Below are positions 8,578-16,970 of a stretch of DNA of 64,000 nt, one piece after another. The first letter of the stretch is position 1, and each line of letters begins with the position of its first letter. This stretch comes from Ketogulonicigenium vulgare WSH-001. GTDB lineage: Bacteria; Pseudomonadota; Alphaproteobacteria; Rhodobacterales; Rhodobacteraceae. Both the position numbers and the translations under genes were made by a program. The notes below the pieces were generated by a model. It saw only the letters and a program-made list of their open reading frames with translations. It was not told the DNA's origin and did not search any database. The DNA is taken from the NCBI RefSeq assembly GCF_000223375.1, contig NC_017384.1:1430097-1494096 (forward strand). Direction: 5' to 3'.

Positions 8578-9504
8578 ATGGATATCAAACGGCTTTATGC
8601 CTTTGCCCGCATCGTCGATATCGGCAGCATCACCCGCGCCGCCACGATCCTGCGTATCGCGCAGCCCGCCCTCAGCCAGCAGATTGCCGCGCTCGAGGCG
8701 CATTTTGGCAAGCCGTTGCTTTTGCGATCAAAACGGGGCGTTGTCCCGACCGAGGCCGGCCGCATCCTTTATGCCCATTGCCAGCAGATCATCAAACAGA
8801 TGGAGCGCGCCGAGCTTGACATCAGTCGCACGTCTGAGGCGCTGACCGGATTTGTCTCGGTGACCTTCGCCCCCCTCAGCCTTGGGCCGACAATCGCGGT
8901 GCAACTGATGGCCGAGGTGAAACGGGATTTTCCCGGTATCATGCTGCATGTGAACGAAAATGTCGGCGGCGTCATCAGTGAACAGGTGATGACGGGCAAG
9001 ACCGACCTTGCGCTGATTTTTGACCCCGGTGGCCTGCCCAGCCTGTCGTTCGAGACTGTCCGCACCGAAGAGCTGTATCTGGTCACCCATGATCAGAGCT
9101 TCACCCCCTCGGGCGAGGGCGGCCTCGATCCTGCGAAAGAGGTGCGGCTTGCAGATGCGATCACCCTGCCGATGGTGCTGCCCCGGCGCATTCATACCGT
9201 GCGGCAGGTGCTTGATACGACGCTGGCGCGCGCGGGTCTGACGGTGCAGGTCGTGGCCGAAACCGAGTCGATCTCGCTGCTCGCGGGCGCTGTGTCCGAG
9301 GGGCTGGGCAGCACGATCCTACCGATCTCTGCCGCCCATGCCATCCGCCGCCGCCTGCCCGATGCGCGCATCTTGCGCATCCGCAAGCCGAATATGAAGG
9401 TGAACATGGCGATTTGCGTGTCGGGCCAACTGCCCCTGTCCGAGCCTGCCGCCGCCGTCCGCGACCGCCTGCGCCAAATCGCCCAGAATATCGTAGACGA
9501 ATAA
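8578..9504 (+). CDS. LysR-family regulator (Nac/Cbl-like N-terminus)
   Basis: The 308-residue LysR protein starts MDIKRLYAFARIVDIGSITR and has the winged helix-turn-helix AATILRIAQPALSQQIAALE, followed by the substrate-binding regulatory domain. The start at 8578 is preceded by AAAGGGGGGATC, a strong ribosome site, which rules out the in-frame ATG at 8518. It reads in the same direction as idnD after an 88-base gap and is followed by a terminator-like hairpin. The target is unknown: it could be the idn pair upstream or the convergent sugar ABC operon. Confidence 0.85.
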   Translation: MDIKRLYAFARIVDIGSITRAATILRIAQPALSQQIAALEAHFGKPLLLRSKRGVVPTEAGRILYAHCQQIIKQMERAELDISRTSEALTGFVSVTFAPLSLGPTIAVQLMAEVKRDFPGIMLHVNENVGGVISEQVMTGKTDLALIFDPGGLPSLSFETVRTEELYLVTHDQSFTPSGEGGLDPAKEVRLADAITLPMVLPRRIHTVRQVLDTTLARAGLTVQVVAETESISLLAGAVSEGLGSTILPISAAHAIRRRLPDARILRIRKPNMKVNMAICVSGQLPLSEPAAAVRDRLRQIAQNIVDE

Positions 9505-9527
9505 GGGCCCCGCTTTCGCAGGGCCCT
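9504..9527. terminator. terminator hairpin between convergent genes
   Basis: AGGGCCC at 9504-9510 and GGGCCCT at 9521-9527 form a 7-bp stem around a short loop, immediately after the LysR stop and just before the 3' end of the minus-strand isomerase operon. It lacks a long U tract, so it is a plausible but weak terminator. Confidence 0.5.
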
Positions 9528-9545
9528 AAATCTTATGCCAAAATC

Positions 9546-10352
9546 TTATGCCAGAACCGATTGCAGGTATTTCACCGAGGTCGGGAAATCATCCAGATGG
9601 TGCGGCTGGCAAGCGGCCTCCATCACCAGCGTCCCGGTGTAGCCGTCGGCGCGCAGTGCCTCGACCTGACCTTTGACATCGGTCACGCCCTCGCCGTAGC
9701 GCTGCCAGACCATCTTGCCGTCGATGATGCGGCCGTCTTTCAGATGAACATTGCGGATATAGGGCTTTAGCTTGTCATAGCCTGCACGGAAATGCTGCTG
9801 CTCGGCCTCATAAAGATTGCCGGTATCCCAGACATAGCCAAAGCTGCTGCGACCGACAGCATCCAGCAGCGCAAGGCAATTGTCGCTGGTGTCGGCCCAC
9901 GACCCCGGCAGGTTTTCCAACTGCACGCTAAAGCCGCGCGCGGCGGCGGTATCAACAGCCGCACCAATCAGATCGACGATCTGGTTGAAATCACCCTCGC
10001 TGTCATCGGGGCGACGGCTGGGGCCAAACAGGATCAGGGCGTTGATGCCCATCGCATCGGCCAGATCCATGCTCATGGACAGCAGGTGGTTGCGGTGCAG
10101 CTCCATGATCTCGCCGCGCAGGGGTGCCTTGAACAGGCCGGGGGATGCGGCCGAATAGGTGATACCATAGGCTTTCGACTTGGCGATCAGACGTTCATAG
10201 GCGTCGGCGTCGAAATACGGGAAACGCTTGCCCTCGACGATGCGCAGCTCGAACAGCGAAACGCCAGCCTCGGTCGCGCGGGTGAAAATCTTATCGAGGC
10301 CCGCAGGCGTCGCATCGGGGTAGACTTCGTTCGTGACGGCAGTGACTTGCAT
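9546..10352 (-). CDS. sugar phosphate isomerase/epimerase (TIM barrel), paralogue 2
   Basis: The 268-residue xylose-isomerase-like TIM barrel (AP endonuclease 2 / IolE-like superfamily) starts MQVTAVTNEVYPD. Marks include the metal-site segments QLENLPGSWADTSDN, VWDTGNLYEAE and NVHLKDGRI. The start at 10352 has GAGGAA upstream; the in-frame start at 10376 lies outside the family match. It is the last gene of the ABC operon that begins at 15632 and is clearly a paralogue of the preceding gene (same motifs, same order). Members isomerise or epimerise keto sugars; the substrate is unknown. Confidence 0.82.
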   Translation of the reverse strand: MQVTAVTNEVYPDATPAGLDKIFTRATEAGVSLFELRIVEGKRFPYFDADAYERLIAKSKAYGITYSAASPGLFKAPLRGEIMELHRNHLLSMSMDLADAMGINALILFGPSRRPDDSEGDFNQIVDLIGAAVDTAAARGFSVQLENLPGSWADTSDNCLALLDAVGRSSFGYVWDTGNLYEAEQQHFRAGYDKLKPYIRNVHLKDGRIIDGKMVWQRYGEGVTDVKGQVEALRADGYTGTLVMEAACQPHHLDDFPTSVKYLQSVLA

Positions 10353-10437
10353 GGGTTCCTCATGACTTGGATGCAAAAGACCAGCGGGCCTGCGCGCCTG
10401 CGCAGCCCGTCTGGCGGTTGGGAAAGGGTGAAAAGGG

Positions 10438-11250
10438 TTAGGTCAGGCCCAAAAGCCCGCGCAGGTAGCGCATGGAGGTCGGGAAATCTTCGTCCATCTG
10501 CGGCTCGCATTTGGGCTCGACGGTCAGGGTGCCGGTATAGCCATCGGCTTTCAGCACCTCGATCTGGCCTTTGATATCCGTCGCGCCCGTGCCGAAATGC
10601 TGCCATTCCATCTTGCCGTGGACAAAGCTGCCGTCCTTCAGATGGACGTTGCGGATATAGGGCTTTAGCTTGTCATAGCCTGCGCGGAAATGGACGGGTT
10701 CGGCCTCGTAAAGATTGCCGACATCCCAGATATAGCCAAAGGCGGGATGATCGACCGCCTGCAGCAGGGCAAGGCAGTTGTCGGCGGTATCGGCCCATGT
10801 GCCCGGCAGATTTTCCAGTTGCACGGTAAAGCCGCGCGCGGCGGCAAGCTCGGCCGTGTTGCGCAGCAGCGCGACGACGCGATCGAAGCTGCTTGCATCA
10901 TCACTGGGGTCGCGCAGCACGCCAAAAGTGACCAATGTATTGATATCGATGCGTTCGGCCACATCCATGCTGGCAGAGGCCAGGTAACCGGCATGGGCCA
11001 GCATCAGATCGCTGTTCAGAGTGGTTTTGAACAGCCCGGGCGAGACGGACGAATAGGTGATGCCATATTCTTTGCCGTAATGTTTAAGCCGCTCCCACGC
11101 CTCACTTTCGACGATGGGAAAGCGCTTGGCCTCGACCATGCGGATTTCGAAATTGGTCACGCCCTGTGCGGCGGCTGTTTCAAAAATGCGGGGGAAGGCA
11201 CCGTGAGAGCGGTCGGGCAAGACCTCGTCAGTGACAGAAGAAAGGATCAT
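10438..11250 (-). CDS. sugar phosphate isomerase/epimerase (TIM barrel), paralogue 1
   Basis: The 270-residue TIM-barrel protein starts MILSSVTDEVLPDRSHG and has QLENLPGTWADTADN, IWDVGNLYEAE and NVHLKDGSF at positions matching its downstream neighbour. The two genes look like a tandem duplication that has diverged mainly at the N-terminal end of the barrel and around residues 190-215. It follows the MalG-type permease by 31 bases in the same operon, which links the enzyme pair to the imported sugar. A role in isomerising the transported sugar or its keto form is inference. Confidence 0.82.
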   Translation of the reverse strand: MILSSVTDEVLPDRSHGAFPRIFETAAAQGVTNFEIRMVEAKRFPIVESEAWERLKHYGKEYGITYSSVSPGLFKTTLNSDLMLAHAGYLASASMDVAERIDINTLVTFGVLRDPSDDASSFDRVVALLRNTAELAAARGFTVQLENLPGTWADTADNCLALLQAVDHPAFGYIWDVGNLYEAEPVHFRAGYDKLKPYIRNVHLKDGSFVHGKMEWQHFGTGATDIKGQIEVLKADGYTGTLTVEPKCEPQMDEDFPTSMRYLRGLLGLT

Positions 11251-11281
11251 GTCGTAACCTTTGAATTGAAAGTTTCAGGCG

Positions 11282-12187
11282 CTAGCCCTTGACCGCGCCC
11301 GAGGTGATGCCCCGGATCAGCGAGTTTTGCAGCAGCAGGTAGACGATCAGGCTGGGCACCAGCGCAAGGAAGGCCCCCGCCAGCAATACGCCCTGCCCCA
11401 CCTGCACATCGGCGCGCAGGCTGGAAAGCACGACCGTGATCGTATAATCGGCGGTGCGGTTCGCGGCGATGATCGGCAGCAGATATTGGTCCCAGATACC
11501 GTTAAAGCCAAAGATCGCGACCACGCCCAGCGCGGGGGTGCACATCGGCAGAATGATTTGCACCAAAATGCGCATCTCGCTGGCGCCGTCGATCTTGGCG
11601 GCCTCGATAATCTCTTCGGGGATATCGCGCATAAAGGCGGCCATCACGAGGATCGAAAACGCGGATGCGGCAACCGGCAGGATGATCGCAAAGATCGTGC
11701 CGCGCAGGTTCACTCCGACCAGCGGCAGGTCACCCAGCACAACGGCCAGCGGCACGGCGACGACCTCTTCGGGCAGCATCATCGTGGCGAGGAAAATGCC
11801 AAGGACCACAGTCTGCCCGACAAATTTGCGGCGCGCCAGCGCATAGCCCGCCGTCACCGCAACGACGATCTGCAGCACAAGGCCAAGACCCGCGATCAGC
11901 AGTGAATTAAAGAAATAGCCCCAAATGCCGCGATTGGTCGCCACTTCGAAATTGGCAAGGCTGGGGTTGGTCGGCCATAGCGTCAGGCGGGTGGGATCGG
12001 GGTTCAGATCGAAAGCCCCGGCGATGATCGTCATGATCGGGCCGGCAAAGACGAACAGGATCAGCGCGGCGGGCAAGGCACGCGCCAAAAAGCTTTGCGC
12101 CGTGCCACTTTGCCAGCCGATGGCCGTGTCGAATGTACCGTCGATCTTGCCGCGGCGTGGGCGTTTGGTTTCAGAAATCATCGTCAT
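11282..12187 (-). CDS. carbohydrate ABC transporter permease (MalG type)
   Basis: The 301-residue inner-membrane permease has six predicted membrane segments starting near residue 35. The cytoplasmic EAA loop is visible as EEIIEAAKIDGASEMRILVQI and the C-terminus RGITSGAVKG is typical of MalG-type subunits. The ATG at 12187 overlaps the stop of the preceding permease gene by four bases. It is the second of the permease pair in the operon ATPase-binding protein-permease-permease-isomerase-isomerase. The substrate is a sugar or sugar derivative by family; no finer assignment is possible. Confidence 0.88.
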   Translation of the reverse strand: MTMISETKRPRRGKIDGTFDTAIGWQSGTAQSFLARALPAALILFVFAGPIMTIIAGAFDLNPDPTRLTLWPTNPSLANFEVATNRGIWGYFFNSLLIAGLGLVLQIVVAVTAGYALARRKFVGQTVVLGIFLATMMLPEEVVAVPLAVVLGDLPLVGVNLRGTIFAIILPVAASAFSILVMAAFMRDIPEEIIEAAKIDGASEMRILVQIILPMCTPALGVVAIFGFNGIWDQYLLPIIAANRTADYTITVVLSSLRADVQVGQGVLLAGAFLALVPSLIVYLLLQNSLIRGITSGAVKG

Positions 12188-13122
12188 TTCACGCGCCTTG
12201 CACGGGTCAGGTAGACCGCCAGCATGGTCAGGACGACGCTGGTGATCAGCAGCAGGATCGAGGCAGCAGCGGCAAGGCCGATCTGGTTGCGCTCGAACCC
12301 AAGGGAATAGATGCGGGTCATCCAGACCTCGGTCGCGCCAGCGGGGCCGCCGCCGGTCAGCACCCAGACATCCGTAAAAACGCGCAGACAGCGCACCGCA
12401 GCCAGCACCATCACGATCATCATCGCGGGGCGCAGCGCGGGCAGCGTGACGTACAGCAGGCGGTGCCGCAGCTTTGCCCCGTCAATCGCCGCCGCCTCGT
12501 ACAGCGAGCGGTCAACCCCCGCGAGGCCCGCAAGGAAAATCACCATATAATAGGGCGCATTCTGCCAGATACCGACCGCCATCACCGAATAGATCGCAAT
12601 GGCCGGGTCCTCTAGATATCGCAGCGGCCCCATGCCAAACAGGCCGATGACGCTGTTCAGGAAACCGTTGGGCGCGGGGAAAAAGATGATGCGCCAGATC
12701 TCGCCCACAACGGCTGTGGCGGTGACGACGGGCAAGAAGGCGGCGGTGCGGATGAACCAAAGCACGCGGCTTGGCCCTTCCAGCAGCAGCGCGAGCAGCA
12801 AACCGCCCAGCACGGCGCCGACCGATTGGCCGACCCCCAGCAGTATCGTGTTTGAGATCGCACTGTGAAAGCGGGGATCGGTCACGACGCGGGCGTAATT
12901 GTCCCAGCCGACCCATAGGTTGCCAAGGAAGGGGCGCACTTGCTGAAAGCTCATCTCGATGCCTGCGAACATCGGGATGAATTTGAAATACAGGAACAGC
13001 AGCAGTGCTGGCATCAGGAAGACCCAGACCGTCCACCACTGCGACTGGGGCCGCCCGCGACGCGCGCGGGCGGGGGTGGACGGGGCGGGCGATTGGCGCG
13101 TCGCGCCCGTCAGATCACTCAT
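12184..13122 (-). CDS. carbohydrate ABC transporter permease (MalF/UgpA type)
   Basis: The 312-residue permease has an arginine-rich cytoplasmic N-terminus (about residues 10-25), a first membrane segment reading WVFLMPALLLFLYFKFIPMF, and the EAA loop DRSLYEAAAIDGAKLRHRLL. The start at 13122 is chosen because its ATGA overlaps the binding-protein stop; 26 more codons are open upstream but lie inside that gene. It would pair with the MalG-type subunit encoded next to form the membrane channel. Confidence 0.88.
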   Translation of the reverse strand: MSDLTGATRQSPAPSTPARARRGRPQSQWWTVWVFLMPALLLFLYFKFIPMFAGIEMSFQQVRPFLGNLWVGWDNYARVVTDPRFHSAISNTILLGVGQSVGAVLGGLLLALLLEGPSRVLWFIRTAAFLPVVTATAVVGEIWRIIFFPAPNGFLNSVIGLFGMGPLRYLEDPAIAIYSVMAVGIWQNAPYYMVIFLAGLAGVDRSLYEAAAIDGAKLRHRLLYVTLPALRPAMMIVMVLAAVRCLRVFTDVWVLTGGGPAGATEVWMTRIYSLGFERNQIGLAAAASILLLITSVVLTMLAVYLTRARRVK

Positions 13123-14408
13123 TGCAGCGCGTCCTGATCGGCCAGCGCATCCGAGATGGCCAGCGCAAGATTGTCCAGCGCGGGGCCAACGGGGGCGCAT
13201 TGCGCGAACATCGCCTGAAAGCCTTCGGCAATCTCGAGGCGCGCGGCGGTAAAGTCGATGTCCGAGGGCATCAGTTGGCTATCGGCCAATTGTGCCTCGA
13301 CCACACGCCAGCGATCATCACCGTAAATTGCGGCGCCATCCAGCGTCGTATTCACCGGCAGGCGCACAACTGGCTGGCCGGGGGCGGTCATGCCAATTTC
13401 CTGCCCCTCGGGGCTTATCAGAAATTCGGCAAGTGCCTTTTGCGCATCGGGCATGGTTGATGTCGCGCCCAGATAAATGCTGGTACGTTCGGTCAGCGTG
13501 CTTGCACCGCCGGGGCCAGCGGGGGCGATGATGATCTCGTATTTGTCGGCACCAGGCGCGTTGTCGAAATTCGCGATCGCATAGGGGCCGGTTTGATAGA
13601 TGCCGGCGTGGCCTTCGGCAAAAAACGGCGTTGCGCTGGCATTGGTCAAGGCACCGGGCTGCACGAGGGAGGGCGTGCCGCAAAACAGGCTTTGGATCCA
13701 TTCCACCGCAGCCACGCTCTCAACGCTATTGACGGTGACGGTGTATTTCCCCTCGGCTCCCTCAACAAACGATCCACCGCGCTGCATCATATAAGACGAC
13801 AGCCACCACGCGAAAAAGCCGCGATCTGTGGTGCCCGGTACGGCCATGCCATAGGTATCGCCATTGACGCCATTGCCATCGGGATCACCGGTCGCAAAAG
13901 CCGTGGCGAGGGCGATCAGCTCTTCATGCGTGGTCGGCACATCGAAACCCAGCGCCTCGCGCCAGTCGCGGCGCACAAAGGTCACCTGCGCATGTTGGCT
14001 AAAGGGCACACCGTAGTAATCGCCATTCGCCATCCGCACCGAATCCCATGATGCGTCGCTGAGGTCATCGGCGCCGACCAAAGCCGCGCGGTCAACCGGC
14101 AGGATCATCCCCTCATTGGCATAGCCCGCCATCGAGGATTGGTCATAGATCAGCACATCCGGCAAATCGCGCGAGGCTGCACGCGCACGCAGCTGCGTCT
14201 CAAATTCCACTGTCGCCAGATATTCGACCTGAATGCCCGTTTTGGCCGTAAAGGCGTCGAATACGGCCTGATAGGTCGCGGCGGCTTGCGGGCCGCTGCG
14301 CGACCAGACTTCTAGTCGGTCTTGAGCAACGGCAGCGCTGCCGCACAGCAGCGCGGCGATTAGGGTCAATGGCGCAATCGCGCGCGGCATTGTCGTCGTA
14401 TATTTCAT
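13119..14408 (-). CDS. sugar ABC transporter periplasmic binding protein (family 1)
   Basis: The 429-residue protein begins with a signal peptide (hydrophobic stretch IAPLTLIAALLCGSAAVA, cleavage likely after VAQ) and continues RLEVWSRSGPQAAATYQAVF, as in UgpB/MalE-like binding proteins. The ATG at 14408 sits 6 bases after GGAG; an in-frame GTG at 14414 is too close to that site. It is encoded between the ATPase and the permeases. Two GC-rich hairpins lie just upstream on the transcript (see 14427-14457), which could raise stability of the binding-protein message. Confidence 0.88.
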   Translation of the reverse strand: MKYTTTMPRAIAPLTLIAALLCGSAAVAQDRLEVWSRSGPQAAATYQAVFDAFTAKTGIQVEYLATVEFETQLRARAASRDLPDVLIYDQSSMAGYANEGMILPVDRAALVGADDLSDASWDSVRMANGDYYGVPFSQHAQVTFVRRDWREALGFDVPTTHEELIALATAFATGDPDGNGVNGDTYGMAVPGTTDRGFFAWWLSSYMMQRGGSFVEGAEGKYTVTVNSVESVAAVEWIQSLFCGTPSLVQPGALTNASATPFFAEGHAGIYQTGPYAIANFDNAPGADKYEIIIAPAGPGGASTLTERTSIYLGATSTMPDAQKALAEFLISPEGQEIGMTAPGQPVVRLPVNTTLDGAAIYGDDRWRVVEAQLADSQLMPSDIDFTAARLEIAEGFQAMFAQCAPVGPALDNLALAISDALADQDALQ

Positions 14409-14426
14409 TTTCACCTCCGGTTGGAC

Positions 14427-14457
14427 GGGCGCGGCGCCCTCCCGCTCTCACGGCGGG
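14427..14457 (-). other. two intercistronic stem-loops ahead of the binding-protein gene
   Basis: GGGCGCGGCGCCC (14427-14439) is a near-perfect palindrome, and CCCGC/GGCGGG within 14441-14457 forms a second hairpin. Both lie in the 141-base space between the ATPase stop and the binding-protein start on the minus-strand transcript. Such structures often separate segments of ABC operons with different message stability; no U tract follows, so they are not classic terminators. Confidence 0.4.
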
Positions 14458-14549
14458 TTGGGCGGCCCGTAACATCATGATGCGCGCACTGGCATCATCA
14501 TTGGAAAGACGGGTTTGATCTGGCGCGATAGCATCCCGTTATGGAACGG

Positions 14550-15632
14550 CTAGTCGACAAAGCGCGATTGACCGTCCGCATCAAACACTGCGACCAGCGC
14601 GGGATCGAAATCGAATGTGGCGCGCTGGCCGATCTGGAAACTGGCATCGCCATCCAGTGCGACCAGCATCTTGCCGCCCGCCGACAGATGCGCGCTGACG
14701 ATGGTTTCACTGCCCAAGCGTTCAACCAATGCAACAGTGCCACCGACACCGCCCGCCTGACCGATGGACATATCCTGCGGCCGGATGCCAAGCGTGACCT
14801 GATCGCCGACCTGCAGCCCTGCCGTATTGGCCGGCACGCGCACAGGGACGATATCCACACCCGATACGGTCAGGCTATCCACCGCAACCGCATCAATCTG
14901 CACATCGAAAAAGTTCATCTTGGGGCTGCCGATAAAGCCCGCGACAAACCGGTTCGCCGGGCGACGGTACAGGGCAATTGGTGCGCCAACCTGCTGCACC
15001 GTGCCGCTATCCATCACGACGATCTTATCGGCCAAAGTCATCGCCTCGACCTGATCATGCGTGACATAAATCATCGTTGCGCCCAGTTCGCGGTGCAGGC
15101 TCGACAGCTCCATCCGCATATCGACGCGCAGGGCGGCATCAAGGTTCGACAGCGGCTCGTCAAACAAGAAGACCTCGGGCTCGCGCACGATGGCACGACC
15201 GATGGCAACACGCTGGCGCTGGCCGCCTGATAGCTGCGCGGGGCGGCGGGTCAGCAGATGTTCGATTTGCAAGATGCGGGCCGCATTGCGGATTTTCTGA
15301 TCCCGCACATCTTTGGGCGTGCGGTTCACCTTCATATTGAAGCCGATATTGTCGTAAACGCTCATATGCGGATAAAGCGCATAGGACTGGAACACCATCG
15401 CAATGCCGCGATCGCCCGGATGGACATCGTTGCAGATCTCGTCCCCGATTCGCAGCTCGCCCGCAGTGATGCTCTCCAGCCCCGCGATCATCCGCAGCAG
15501 CGTCGACTTTCCGCAACCCGACGGGCCGACGAAAACAACGAATTCGCCATGCTTGACCTGCAGGTCGACCCCGTTGATCACCGGATGGTTGCCATAGGAT
15601 TTATGCACGGATTGTAATGTCAGATTGGCCAT
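14550..15632 (-). CDS. carbohydrate ABC transporter ATPase (UgpC/MalK/MsmK type)
   Basis: The 360-residue ATPase has Walker A GPSGCGKST near residues 37-45, the signature LSGGQRQRVAIGRA, Walker B VFLFDEPLSNLD and the H-loop VTHDQVEAMTL, then a C-terminal OB-fold regulatory domain with FIGSPKMNFF. This is the standard arrangement of sugar-importer ATPases. It is the first gene of the minus-strand operon, divergent from the iron-type ABC operon; the 236 bases between hold both promoters. Confidence 0.9.
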   Translation of the reverse strand: MANLTLQSVHKSYGNHPVINGVDLQVKHGEFVVFVGPSGCGKSTLLRMIAGLESITAGELRIGDEICNDVHPGDRGIAMVFQSYALYPHMSVYDNIGFNMKVNRTPKDVRDQKIRNAARILQIEHLLTRRPAQLSGGQRQRVAIGRAIVREPEVFLFDEPLSNLDAALRVDMRMELSSLHRELGATMIYVTHDQVEAMTLADKIVVMDSGTVQQVGAPIALYRRPANRFVAGFIGSPKMNFFDVQIDAVAVDSLTVSGVDIVPVRVPANTAGLQVGDQVTLGIRPQDMSIGQAGGVGGTVALVERLGSETIVSAHLSAGGKMLVALDGDASFQIGQRATFDFDPALVAVFDADGQSRFVD

Positions 15633-15762
15633 GTTCCCTGCCGCCTTTTATGCGCGGCGCATGTCGCACCAGCGATTTTCACAAAGTGTAGAGACACCGG
15701 GGCGCACTCGGCAACGCGCTTATGATTGTGATGCCATACGCAAAGCCTATGACCCAGAGTGA

Positions 15763-15783
15763 GGTATACACTAAAGTTATACC
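15763..15783. promoter_or_regulatory. inverted repeat in the divergent ABC promoter region
   Basis: GGTATA (15763-15768) and TATACC (15778-15783) form a perfect 6-bp inverted repeat with a 9-base centre in the intergenic region shared by two divergent ABC operons. It is about 85 bases before the plus-strand binding-protein gene. Its spacing suits a dimeric regulator, perhaps one of the nearby LysR proteins; the binder is not known. Confidence 0.45.
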
Positions 15784-15868
15784 ACCTCTAGGACTTTGGC
15801 ATTTGTGGCTTGCCACCAGCTTTGACACAGTCGTCCCACAGCACATTCGCAGCTTTGGGAGGAGCAGC

Positions 15869-16900
15869 ATGAAAGCGCACAAAACCATCACCCGTACTCT
15901 ATGCGTCGCAGCCATTTTGGCCGGCACCACCAGCATCGCATTCGCGGATGCCCGCGCGGATCTAGAGGCCGCGGCCGCAGCCGAAGGCCGGCTGATCATC
16001 TATTCCTCGAACCAAGACGCCGAGATGGAGGCCAAGCTCGCCGCGTTCGAGGCGAAATACCCCGCGATCGACGTCGATTACATCCGCCTGCCCTCGGTTC
16101 AGGTCTTTGCGCGTTTCGTGTCCGAGCATGATGCAGGGATCACGCAGGCCGATTTGCTGACCACGGCCTCGACCGTGCTGATGCAGGAACGGCCTGATCT
16201 GTTCATTCCGCTGGGGCCTGAAAACGTGCCAGCGCTGGGGGAAATGACACCGCTGATCACGCCTGAAAATCCGAATTACGCGGTTTATCAGACGGATATT
16301 CAACTGGTGACCTATAATAACACCACGGTCTCGCAAGATGACATCGCGCAGCATCTGGCCAGTTGGGAAGGCCTTGCCGATCCGCGCTGGAAGGATCAGA
16401 TCGTCATCGTGGACCCGCGCGGCTCGACCAATCAGCTGTCCTTCCTGATCGGCCTGCGCAATGCTTATGGCGAGGATTGGTTTAGCGGGCTGATGGCGAA
16501 TAACCCGCAGATCGTGAACACCGCCTCGTCGGGCGCACAGCAGGTTGCCGCAGGCGCGTTCGAGTTGATGGTGCCGTCGGTGCCCGTCCATTCCGCCGCG
16601 CTGCGCGGTCAGGGCGCGCCCATCGGCCTCACCCTGCCCGAGGGTCTGAACCACGCCCCGGCCCAAGGGACCGCCGTCCCCGTTGGTGCAAGCAACCCTA
16701 ATGCCGCGCTGCTGTTCATCGACTGGCTGCTCAGCGAAGAAGGCCAGGCGCTGCAATGCCGTTTGGGCGGTATTCCCACTATGCCCGTCACTTCGGCGGA
16801 TTGTGTGAATACGCTGCCTGCGGATCATATGGTCGGCATGGATATTATCCCGGCAGATCTGGCCGCCTCGACCTATCAACTGGTCAATCTGGCGCCGTAA
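15869..16900 (+). CDS. ABC transporter periplasmic binding protein (Fe3+/thiamine/polyamine-like class)
   Basis: The 343-residue protein has a signal peptide (LCVAAILAGTTSIAFA) and then LIIYSSNQDAEMEAKLAAFE, typical of the AfuA/FbpA/ThiB-related binding proteins. The start at 15869 follows GGGAGGAG; the longer open frame upstream is not supported. The C-terminal part carries ALLFIDWLLSEEGQALQ, a usual family feature. It is followed by a matching ATPase and a fused two-domain permease. The class binds ferric ion, thiamine, phosphonates or small organics, and no iron-ligand tyrosine pair is obvious, so the cargo is open. Confidence 0.83.
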   Translation: MKAHKTITRTLCVAAILAGTTSIAFADARADLEAAAAAEGRLIIYSSNQDAEMEAKLAAFEAKYPAIDVDYIRLPSVQVFARFVSEHDAGITQADLLTTASTVLMQERPDLFIPLGPENVPALGEMTPLITPENPNYAVYQTDIQLVTYNNTTVSQDDIAQHLASWEGLADPRWKDQIVIVDPRGSTNQLSFLIGLRNAYGEDWFSGLMANNPQIVNTASSGAQQVAAGAFELMVPSVPVHSAALRGQGAPIGLTLPEGLNHAPAQGTAVPVGASNPNAALLFIDWLLSEEGQALQCRLGGIPTMPVTSADCVNTLPADHMVGMDIIPADLAASTYQLVNLAP

Positions 16901-16970
16901 TCCCCTATCGTTAGCAAAGGCCTGGGCGCGCACCATCTGTGCGCGCCAACGGCGACTTGCAGGAGTTTTT

